Shown here one piece after another: positions 36,119 through 46,345 of a DNA stretch of 64,000 nt. Source of the DNA: Branchiostoma lanceolatum (taxonomy: Eukaryota; Chordata; Leptocardii; Amphioxiformes; Branchiostomatidae); the NCBI RefSeq assembly GCF_035083965.1, contig NC_089738.1:14472734-14536733 (forward strand), in the 5' to 3' direction. The translations under genes were made by a program, and so were the position numbers. Positions within the stretch are counted from its first letter, which is position 1; every line of letters begins with the position of its first letter. The notes under the pieces are model-generated. The model was not told where the DNA came from. It saw only the letters and a list, made by a program, of their open reading frames with translations, and did no database searches.

Positions 36119-36719
36119 TCACGTTTCGGTACACCGTGAGTCCGTATACGGACAAGGGGGGTTCTTCAGTAATTCTTCTGCCATGCTAGTGGATGAAGTT
36201 ACGTGTGACACTGGATGCAGTAGGGATCAAATTGTTGGTTGGCCTTGACCAGTTGACCCCCGTGACCGTGAGGTCAACAACGACAACACCGTTTTAACTT
36301 ATAACGTTAAGTCACTCTGAACTAGTGGCTAGTGAAGCGCTCCCCGCAAAACTAAATTCGCGATATAATTTGTAAATGGGAGAAAAAATTGTGAGAGTCT
36401 ATTTTGATGGCCCTAATCTAAGTCATAAGTGAAAGTTAAACTGGTGTACATGAATGTTATATGGCTCCCAATACCAGCAATGCTGCATTGGCTGGCCATT
36501 ATATTGCCTTGTTGCGATTTTGATAAATAAATTGAAATAAATCTCCACTGCGGCAATGTTTGATTCTGCCTCATTTTCCCTTCAAACTAGAAAATGGTCG
36601 ACACATGAACTTGAACTTGCGTTGAAGCTGAAAAACACGATGATTCATGACAAGGAGGGTACTGTGCAAATGAAATTTGAAATAATCATTCAATCTGACT
36701 GGTAGTCACATCAAAGGGC

Positions 36720-36804
36720 CGCCGCCAGACAGCCCCGCCCACTTTACCTTTACCGGTAGCTCATGAATATTCATGAGCCAACTTGGTCGTTTGTAGAAAT
36801 AAAC
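36720..36804 (+). promoter_or_regulatory. Candidate internal promoter with 20-bp perfect palindrome
   Basis: Contains a GC-box-like CCCCGCCC near 36732, then the perfect palindrome GCTCATGAATATTCATGAGC at 36759-36778. An ATGGCGGC start follows at 36805. An alternative GEF transcript could start here. Confidence 0.4.
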
Positions 36805-36826
36805 ATGGCGGCGGCCGCATCAGCTG
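36805..36826 (+). CDS. Possible short first exon feeding the giant GEF exon
   Basis: ATGGCGGCGGCCGCATCAGC then TG encodes MAAAASA plus one base. That is the phase needed to join the exon at 37049, whose own first in-frame ATG is far downstream. The start context (AAACATGG) is good and overlaps a YY1-type AAACATGGCGGC. The donor GTTCGT is weak, so this is only a candidate. Confidence 0.3.
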
Positions 36827-37048
36827 GTTCGTATTGTTTTGCTATTTTTGCCGTTTTCTCGTTAAAGTCTCCTCAACTGATGTTTAAAAACTTAAAATGT
36901 CCGTACATATTGAGCTTTAGTTTGAAACTGTTAGCATATTTACGCTTGTTTAAGCAAGAGAAGTGGATATTTTGTCACTGACTATTTGACATTATGAAAA
37001 TGATGAGGTAATGGCGTCGAATTTGAAAACGTTTAACTGTCTCTACAG

Positions 37049-40000
37049 GCAAACGGGCCAGCCATCCCGCGTCGCCGGGTCCTACCGCCACCAAAACCCG
37101 AGTGATCGCTGCCAGTCCACGACTAGAGAAAATTCTGACAGAAAACGGCGAAGAAAACAAGACTAGAAGACAAAATCTGACCAAAGAACCGAGCGCAAAC
37201 GGTCCCGGCCGCCACCGACATGCGGACGTGACCGCCTCCCAACCGTTTTCGAAGAAGTTGTTGCTACTAACGGAGGAGCACAAGTCCCGCTCAGAAAAGA
37301 AATCCCGCTTACAGAAACTGGTCTTCGGTCGCAAAGGTAAGCAGGATATTCTTGCTAAAAAGCCAAACGGGATAGAAGTCAAGAAAATCGGCCCAGGTTC
37401 AGATAAAGTCGACGAACCCCTACCCTCTTCCGGTTTACATTCAGGGACGGATCTTGATGTAAACAAAATCGATAAAATCAGTAATGGGAAGGGACAGGTT
37501 CCTGTGGTACCCAACTCTGCCTCAGATTGTACAAAAGAGGATGGCGTGTATGTACTCCCATCTAAACAGAAAGTTTCAGTCTACACTATAGACAAAGGAG
37601 AGGAAGAGACATGTGAAAGAGTGAGCAACACAGGGCAAGATATTGAACTTCCTAGGAATAAAGACCAACACGTTAGTGAGTCAACTGTTTTCAGTGAGCC
37701 TCCAACCATCGTAATAGACTCGAATGAGGACCCAAAGCCATCTGGAAAAGCCAGGAAGGTTCTAGGATATGTTTCACCTCTACCGGTACCTAAACCGTCT
37801 TTTGGTAGAGCTGACCAATCAGAGAGGTCGGTAGACGCTGCCTTGGACGACTCCACTTGGAGTATTTCGCTCGATGACAGCACGTTTAACACCAGCAGTG
37901 TGTTTAGCAAGAGTTTTCGGGAGAAGTTCAGCACGCCTGCATCGGTGCGGAAGTTTGCACGGAGCCACTTGGCCAACATTTTTACACCTCGCAGTCATAG
38001 CAAGGCTTCAGATCGCAAGAAGCCCTCCATCGTTCATCTGCATATTCCTTCGGATGTCGACATCGGAGGGAACGACAACACTCAGAGCTACGAGACTTCT
38101 TTTGTAATCGCAGAAGCTTTGGAGAATGTCGTGCCGAAGGATATAACGAATGCTCCGCCTAAGTCAAAGAAAGGGTTGAAGTTCGATGGCAAGGCAAACA
38201 GAGAGATGGAAAACTCCGACCAAGGCAAGCAAAGTGCAGGTGCTGTCCGTCAGAAGGAGAGCACTTTAAAAGGATCAAAAGAAGAAGTGCCTGTCACACC
38301 AGCCAATAGGGTTGTTAGGTCACGACATGTAAGTACACCCACTACACCACGTTCAGCAAGGCCGACAGGTATTCCAACCCCGGTGAAGAAGCGATCGCAA
38401 TCAGGAACCCCACAAAGATCAAACACTCCAAGCACACCTGTTAAAAGGGATTCCAATCTCTTACATTCAGGTGTTAGCGACAATGCAACTACTGGTGTCA
38501 CTAAAGATAAGGATGTAACAAGTGGAAGGACCACCAGCAATGCACCTACAAGCAAGCAAGGTGCACCGAAGAAAGTGAGCAATGCACCATCCCTAAAACC
38601 TTCGCTTGCCAATGGAAAGCAAAGGACCACATCAACAAGCAAGGGTCCTAAAAATAGCCAAAGCCTCAAGCCTGTGAAGAAAGTAAGCCAGGAGTCAAGA
38701 GTTCGAAAGGAAATTGGGAAAACAAAGACTCCACAGAGCCAGAAACAACCACCTGCAAAACCACAGACAGAAAAACCAGCCACGCATGCCAGGCGTCGAC
38801 CAAGGGCAGCAAGACCCAAAACAATGGTCATCAACAGTAGAGATATAGTGGAGATACCTTTGAGCAAATCCAACTCACAGCCAGACCTAACAACAGATGG
38901 CATTGATGAAACAGATGCTGTCATTGCAAATAGCAGGCCAACAAAAGAAGAAGAAGAATCATCTAATACAAGCACAAAAGAGAACTCAGTGTTAGAGCAT
39001 CAAAAAGCCCCAAAGGTAGCTAAAAAGGATTTGCTGAAAGTCCCAGATAGAGTAACAACAAGGAGAAGCCTTGCGAGGCCGGAAAAGGGTGTAACAACAT
39101 CTGTGACAAAGAAAACTTCGTCTGAAGAGGTTGACCCAGCTGCAACTCGGAAAGCTAGCCAGCGAGCTGCCCGGAGCCTGGTCACCAATGCTAAACGACA
39201 GAGCCTCGGGGTAGGGAAAAGGCGAAGTGTTACTCCCGCGAGAGGGCCACATCAATCTCAGACTGATAGCGGAACGAAATCTACCGGTACAACCAGGAGG
39301 GCTACGCCTTCCAATGGAGGAAGGAGATCTCTTTTACCCCAACCGCAACGGCTAACTCCCTCCAACTCAAGCACTCCACCAACAAGAGTCAAGAAAAATT
39401 CAACCGATTCTTCTTCCTCAGACAGAAATGCAACAAGGGATGTTGTAACGCCACATGAAGAAAAGTCAAAGGTCAAGAAGTCGGTTGCACCAGGGAGAAG
39501 TGTTTTATCAAAAGGTCCCACACCGGTGTTGGGTAGTAACGCAAAAGGTAAACAGGAGACATCCACTTCTCGTAAAGTTAGAAACGTGGTACCGGCCAGT
39601 ACGGAGCAAGTGCTGAAAACTGCAGCAGAGGAGAAAGCAAGGAGAAGATCAGCACCTCCTACCGCTGGCACAAGACCCAAGGGACAGTCTACTACTCTTG
39701 AGACAAGAGGTAGTGTACAGAGACAGACTAGAGTAGCACAAAGGCAAACAAGAGTCACAAAACCAGACAGGGAAAGCAAGCAAGGCACAAGTGACCTACT
39801 TTCTAGCAATAGAAACAATAACACTTCAACAGGAAGACAAACTGCTGAGAAAGCAAGAATTGTTTCATCAGTGAGTTCATCAAATGACTCTATGAATGAC
39901 TCTAGTGCTGTAAAAGGCACCGATGCTGTGGTGAATGACACTGGAGAAATGCAAACAACTGTTGTGACCCATTGTACAGAAAGTGGGGCTAAGCCCCAGG

Positions 40001-42135
40001 GCATCACAGTGGATAATTTGATTACCACTAATGCAGACAATGGAGAGAGCTGTGGTCAATTAAGCCCAATTAGTGATGACCCCCTGGCAAGTAATATTGT
40101 AAGCGTGGACAACTCAATAAAAGGGAGTTCACACGAGCCATTGAAGGAACACAATGCAGAAGAATTGGCAGACAAAAGCCAGGATGTTAGCTGTACCTTG
40201 AGCGACAGCAGGACTTTTGATGCTGTGCCATCCGCAACGGAAAATGTCGCCGGATCAAAAGAGTTGTCAGTGGTGAATGCGATTATAATGGAAACATCTC
40301 CACAGACCGTGAACAATTCAGATCAAAATGAAGTTCAGCAGGCTAGTTCAATGGAAGAAAGTCCCACTGCAAATGCATACACCTTAATAAATCCTAAAGT
40401 GGATCATAGCGAAGATGTGGATGTTCCCATGAAGCTTTATGTCCCTGTAGACAATATACAGGGTGAGGAAACAACAGAGTCGAGTTCCCATGTAAGTGGA
40501 CTAAACACAGCTAAGGAGGTGGTAACCAAGCAGGAGCAACAGTCGAGTGGGATTAATACAGGCGCCGACAAAGAAGAAACAAAGTTTGTCCAGCTGAAGA
40601 TCCAAGAACACAGCGATGCAGTCATCTATGAAATGCTCGATGTGCGACTAGAAGAACAAAAAGTTGACGGACAAGTGGAGAATGAACAGAAAGAGGAAGA
40701 CGTGTCTTGCGTACAAGCTGAAAGCGACAGAGGTAACGATGTCAGAACTCGGCGCCGGGCCATCCAAGCTCCGGAATGCTTTACTTCCACCCTACAGGTG
40801 AAGCTGAAAAGTCAAGGGAATGAAAATACGCAACTAGACACCCAGGAGCAAAGTACCCAGGATTTGACCTGTAATGGTTCTTCATCAAATATAAAGCCAT
40901 TCATGGATTGGAAAAGTGATAATGAACTTCCAGAAGACGTCAGTCAGAGTTCCGGTGCTGACCAGAGCAAATATTTGCGTACAACGACGCGTAGTGGAAA
41001 AGACCAAGTCACGTGCAGTGTCGTGGAACCAAGCATGAGTGCCACACCAGATGACGCTGATACCACGGGCCCAAAGGAAGTTGGTAAACAGTTGTCAGAG
41101 GACACGATAAGTGGCGTAGATGATTTACCAAGGTCAACACGACCTTGTGACAGGGACGACGTGCTTGACGGATCGCTCTCATCACGCGGTTTGAGGCGTG
41201 CACATGGTACTTTGTCCCTCGACAAGTCCAAAGGACAAGTTAGCAACATATTTGACAGCCCAAACAACATTACAACAGCTATGGGCATGGTGTGTTTAGA
41301 CAACATGCACTCTGAATTATCATCAAAGGATGGGCGTTCCATGCCACAAAAGCTTAAAAACGATGACAACGATGAAACGACAGATGCTGAAAATATCCCA
41401 GAGGTACTGACTGTTGATCTAGCAAACACTCAAAAGTATGAAACAATGCTCAGACCAAACGATATACCACAACTGTCACAACGACTTGCAGACCATGACA
41501 CAGAGCAGGAGGCTGAACAAATACAAGAGGAAGACAACGTCAAGGCTAATTGCAAGACGTTTCTATTTTCGGAGCTTAGAAGTCCGCCGTACAATCTAAT
41601 AAAAGACCAACCCCTTCATTCGAGTTTACCCAACATAAACGGTGGTGAGGTTGAAGGGAAATTGGCAAGCAGAATGCCTTCCCACATGCCAATGAGTTCC
41701 CCGCCACCTGTACGAAGACGCAAGTCGGTCTGTTTCGCGAGCTGCCCAGCTAGTCCTACGGCAGGAGCGAAGTTGCGCCGACGGCACAGCAGCTACATCC
41801 ACCCATCCCTGATGGGCCACCTGCATCACCAGTCGCTGTCGGCGGTGGATCGCCTCTATCCAGACGGACATCTGCGGCGGACGCTGTCTCTCTCCGGCGG
41901 CCACACGCCGTCAGAGCTCTTGTCGGGACAAACTACTCCGAGCACAAGGGGCAGCCATCCCGAGCTTCACCTCAGTCCTCTGGTGAAGAGGCTACAGGAG
42001 CTTTGCGAGGAGGCTGAAATGGAAGAAGGGAAGAGGCTTCGGGAACTTTGCGAAGAAGTCCAGTGCGAAGAAGGACATCGGCTTCACAAACTGTCCGAGG
42101 AGGTCGAAATGTCTCAAGAAGAAGCATTGAATGAG
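37049..42135 (+). CDS. Rho-GEF gene (ARHGEF4/SPATA13/ARHGEF9 group), giant disordered exon
   Basis: A single open frame of about 5.09 kb runs from an acceptor (CTCTACAG at 37048) to a GTGAGA donor at 42136 and encodes about 1695 residues. Composition is low-complexity and polar: Ser/Thr-Pro-Lys-rich basic segments in the first half (RSARPTGIPTPVKKRSQSGT, NAKRQSLGVGKRRSVTP), acidic Asp/Glu/Ser-rich segments in the second, and a conserved-looking C-terminal part (PPPVRRRKSVCFASCPASPT, GHLRRTLSLSGGHTPSELL). Many R-x-x-S and S/T-P sites suggest phosphorylation, and the basic half could bind microtubules or membrane. It ends in a charged helical triple repeat. Phase 0 at the 3' end fits the exon at 56094. 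Linkage to the SH3-DH exons is inferred from phase and style. Confidence 0.75.
41986..42120 (+). repeat. Three tandem 15-residue (45-bp) charged helical repeats in the GEF
   Basis: The units 41986-42030, 42031-42075 and 42076-42120 encode KRLQELCEEAEMEEG, KRLRELCEEVQCEEG and HRLHKLSEEVEMSQE. Leu/Cys/Val spacing suggests an amphipathic helix, possibly coiled coil. Confidence 0.85.
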
Positions 42136-42690
42136 GTGAGAAATTTTGGAAATGACAAAGTAACCTCGATATTATATACTGCTAAAGCTTTAGTAAAGTC
42201 TATGAATAGTATGATGCTATTACTTGTATTTCTAGAGCAAATGGTGTGACTGTCACAAATTGTGGCTGCAATTGCTTTTGAGGTTTGTTTAATTTTTTGC
42301 TGTTCAAAAACAGTTAAAGATAAGCTCCAATGTACTTTCTTTGATCAGTAAAATATTTGAATTTCATTATTTAAAGTATAATTACAACTTTTCTAAAGTA
42401 AATGTATATGTTATCAAAAAGCAGTGGTTGGTAAGAATGAAATCACGAACAGTGCTTGTGTGAGACTGTGACTTCAGTTATGGGCGTGTATGTGTTATGA
42501 GTACACGGTAAGTTTGGAATGTTAACGGTAGTTGTAGTTTTGTGTGGGCGTTCACCTGGGAAAGGATGTCAGAGGACGGTTCAACTGTAGTCTAACTGTA
42601 GCCAAATTCAAATCCCGGGATGACCAATGTACAGAAGAGCGCATGTTTGTATCCATGGGCGCAAAGGCACTTTGTTTATGATAATCAATA

Positions 42691-42894
42691 CAGTCAAACA
42701 TACATATCTTAGTGACCGCTCCTCTACATAAGGACCCCCTGGCCAATGTGACCACTCCTAGGTGGTCCCTTACTAGTAAATAATTTTCCTTCTGACACTT
42801 GTACAAGCAAATTGAGAATCCTACATCTATGCTTCAACCACCTGTCCACATAGACCAGATTTTCCTAAGTGGTCTTCTTGGGCAGTTTTGACTG
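42691..42894. mobile_element. MITE-like element with CAGTCAAAC ends, copy 2
   Basis: 204 bp bounded by TA on both sides, beginning CAGTCAAAC and ending GTTTTGACTG (imperfect terminal inverted repeats). The interior aligns with the copy at 9744-9936 (CTGGCCAATGTGACCACT, GGTGGTCCCTTA, ACCTGTCCACA, AGACCAGATTTT). Confidence 0.75.
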
Positions 42895-44356
42895 TAATAT
42901 TCTATTTATTGACTTTAATAATGCTAATAGTGCCCAAGAGGGCATTGGATTCTTACATGTACGTAAGTTAGTGTAATAATATGTATTTATTGGGAAACAA
43001 GCATTCTCAAAGGTTATGTATTTTGACCATCTTTGAGATGAATTTTGGTGACTGCCCTTAGCCATCCTAGCTCCAGATCGCTCCTCTAACTCTAATTGCT
43101 TTTCTGCTAAATATTCAGGGAAGCAATCAGAGGAGAGAACCAGACACCAGAGGTAAATAGGATGGATACCTGGCTACACGGCCCCGAATACCTTTGATAT
43201 TTGCAGTAATAGTTTATTAATTCTTTCCATGCACACAATAACTTATATTTGTATTACCCCCTTCTTGCTACAATGACTACTTGCACCTCAAGACCACAAC
43301 CACACAGGCCTTTGCTTGTCAAGAGTAACCCCCAATTTGTTACTTGTTGAACTTGAATGGGGACATTGTTATCTTGCTATTTACCTGTGATAATACAGAC
43401 TCCTTCAGTATAAATACAATCAAAGCTGCAGTTATATTTGATATTTGCTGAAGGTGGGCCCCTTCCTTTGAATCTGATAGTCATCTTTCATATAGAACTG
43501 CCAAATTATCAGTTAGAAAATTCATGCCTTAATTCTAGTATAGAGTCTCTCTGCCTACTTTTATGAAACAAAAAGTAATAATATATAATATACTGTAGTT
43601 CTCCTGGATCCCAATTTTGAATTTGGTATGACTATCAGCATGCTACATATCCCAGCATAAAGTTGTAGAACACAATACCTTTAGATATAGAACAGATATT
43701 GTGTACGTGCATATAGGAACAGCCCCTGATAAATATAGAACGGATTATTGCTTACGTGCATTGAAGCACGTAGAGGAGAGGTAAAGTGACAACCCAAGCT
43801 AACCTGTGCAAACTTAACTTACCTGATGAAGCATTGTATACTAGACTCTTCGGGTACATGGCAAATATCACGAGACAGCAGGTCTCAACTAGAACAATGA
43901 ACATTAACTACAACATCAACAGTACTTTGAGTTTTATATAACCTTACCCTTTGATGCACTACTTAGCCAAAATGTATGTATGTTAGCCAAAATGTTTGAA
44001 CTCTTTAGTTTGAAAAGAGTAATCGATGAAGGAAGTGACAGGTTGTTTGGCTAAACGGTCATTTTCATTGGAAGACCTTTTAGTTTCAAAGCATTAAGGG
44101 TAGACTTTTGGACTTAAGTGTGTTTTAAATGTTGTTATTCATAGACGTTGTCTGTCAAATGTGGCTGGTCAGGTTTAAGTCTTGGTAAGGTTTGTAAGTT
44201 GTTGATAGGTGGGGGATTTCATCAGCCAGTCTCTACTTGAAATGAATTTGTACAGTCATGCAGATTTAAAAAAATGAGGAGCATGGCCACAAACTGAATA
44301 ATGAGAAAAGAAGTTTGAAGTGTGATTTGCAAGGTGTATTTTGTAATTTGTGGTTA

Positions 44357-44564
44357 TACTGTAAATCTTGAAATGTACATGGTACTGAGATTGATTTTTG
44401 TAGTGACCTCTTCACTGCAAATTCATGACACTGCGAAATGCATTTCCAGTGTATTACTTAAGTAGCTGTACTACAGTCGTAAAGACATGTGAACTTAGAA
44501 CACTGAAAGCTTTCTTTCCCCTTCCACTGTCAAAGTCCCCACGAAAACAAATGAATTTACAGTA
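44357..44564 (-). mobile_element. ACTGTAAAT MITE-like element, full minus-strand copy
   Basis: 208 bp from TACTGTAAATC to GAATTTACAGTA. The family blocks appear in reverse: GAAATGCATTTCC, CTTTCCCCTTCC and CGAAAACAAATGAATTTACAG. Terminal inverted repeats with TA ends. Confidence 0.75.
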
Positions 44565-44630
44565 GTAAGGGATGTATCTGATAACGACATAACTTTTTGG
44601 TATCAATATCATTATTAATATTGAAGTATG

Positions 44631-44945
44631 ACACGTGGTGTAATGGATAGAACATTCGACTGTTAACAAGGAAACCCAAGTTTGAACCTGGGCTGCCCCC
44701 AGACATGTCTGGACATGCGCCCGACGTTGTGCCCTTGGGAAAGGCACTTAACACGACTTTCCTCACTTCACTCAGGTGTAAATGGGTACCTCATCTAGGG
44801 TTAGGGACGTCCCTCGGATAGGACGTTAAATGGAGGTCCCGTGTTTGGGAAGGACCACACCCTGCGCACATAAAAGAACCCACCACACCTTTCAAAAAAA
44901 GTAGGGGCATGCCCCGGTGTGGGATGGTCCAAAACCTATAGTCCA
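44631..44945 (+). mobile_element. tRNA-derived SINE, family A
   Basis: The head has an A-box-like TGGTGTAATGGATAGAACA and a B-box-like GTTTGAACCTGG. The body carries a core seen elsewhere in the window (CCTTGGGAAAGGCACTTAAC, GTGTAAATGGGTACC). The tail is ATAAAAGAACCCACCACACC. This is a Pol III-transcribed element with no coding capacity. Confidence 0.75.
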
Positions 44946-46196
44946 ATGACCACACAAACATGACAAAGGGATAAATATGTATAAAACTAATGCTGCCATG
45001 GAAGAGATTTGCAAGTTCTTTGACTGTAGTTTTGTTGACAATTTATTGGTATTTATTTGCTCCAACACATTTTCTGGATACATGTACCTTTGGTGCTAAC
45101 TTTGGCCAGTGTGGCCATTCCTAAATGTCACTGCACAGTACCAGTAGTTTACTGAATTTCTTAATGCTTGTACATTGTTATTCTAAGTTCATGTTTGCGT
45201 GTTTGACAAGTTCCAATGCAGTCTCATGGTTTCTGTGTACCTCAAACAACCAAAATATGAGTCCACAATATGACTAGATTGCCATGTAGTCTTGAACACT
45301 ACTTAACTTTCATTTGTATCTATATCTTTAGAGCTGGTAATGGTATAAACGCCCTTTGGCGTAACATACCAGCTTCGCAGGCATGTAGCATGGCAACAGG
45401 TGGTTATATTACACTGAACAACCTGTCTCACACAACTTCTTGCACGTTTAGCTGCAAGCGCTGAAAGCTATGGAGTTTGGATACGTACTCACACAGTCAC
45501 TGTACTTGGTGACATTACGAGTTTCCATTCTACCATAGTTCAAGGGAGAAACAAATTTTTGAACACCTCCATTCTGGGTTGATAACCCAAGATTAACTAG
45601 GTGTGTGGTAGTTGTAGGTATGATAATCTCTTGGGTTTTTTTTTCTGTGCTAGTATTAGATACTGTAACAGTACTTTAAATTTGTAGTTGAACACAAGTC
45701 AATTCTAAGGCAGCTCTAATCATTTAACGCTAATTGTTTTATATCCGGACTAGATCGATTCTTATGCTCACACTGTCACTTGGTAGATCAAACTTTTAAA
45801 GGAATTTCTTTGATCTGTATGACACTTATGTTGATGAATGGTGAGAAAGAATGTTACTTTTGATTGAGGGAATTTTCTGAGCTTAGGGGATTACCCAAAC
45901 TCCAAGGAATGTCTTATGAAAAGTTGAAATAATCAAATCCTCTACGACTACGAGATACTAATTGAGTTATCACTTACCTAAAACATAAGAGGAATTTGCA
46001 CATTAGTTTATAGACAGCACAGAATGGTTGTGTTCCAAAATTTCCATTGTTTCAAAAAAATGATGTCAGAACGCAATATATTTTGACGTCCTTGGAAGCA
46101 CCACAATTTGACATTTGATTTTGAGCAACGATAACTCTAAAAGTACAATTCAAACAATCCCAAGGCCACTGGGAGGAAAGTCCACAACCAAATTTT

Positions 46197-46345
46197 ATAC
46201 TAAGGCACACCAATTTAATTTCTTGGTTAACAGATTTTTATTTTCAAAAAAGCCTTCTGTTTTCATGTTGTTGTTTTTTGAAAAATTTTTTGGGGGAAAA
46301 TAAAAATCTGTTAACCAAGAAACTAAATCGGTGTGGCCTAAGACC
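46197..46345. mobile_element. Fold-back element with about 45-bp inverted arms
   Basis: The left arm CTAAGGCACACCAATTTAAT..TCTTGGTTAACAG..TTTTTATTTTC is repeated in inverse at the right (AAAATAAAAATCTGTTAACC then AAGAAAC..GGTGTGGCCTAAG). Arms are nearly complementary over about 45 bp with a short AT-rich loop, so a stable hairpin is expected. No ORF. Probably a MITE. Confidence 0.8.

Larger units (their letters stand above)
30597..36719. other. Intron or 5' region of the GEF gene
   Basis: No exon with family resemblance was found. It includes LINE tail fragments (about 32135 and 35443) and an inverted GGTACC-type repeat (36050). One open stretch ending at a GTGAGT donor (about 33652) was considered and not accepted. 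Confidence 0.35.

Noticed and set aside
38250-40040. Long minus-strand ORFs under the giant GEF exon
   Set aside because: Antisense shadows of Ser/Thr/Lys-biased coding sequence. The hydrophobic translations result from codon complementarity, with no supporting splice or start context.
44631-44702. Functional tRNA gene
   Set aside because: A- and B-box-like sequences are present, but the cloverleaf is degenerate and it continues into a SINE body shared with 49845-49994.
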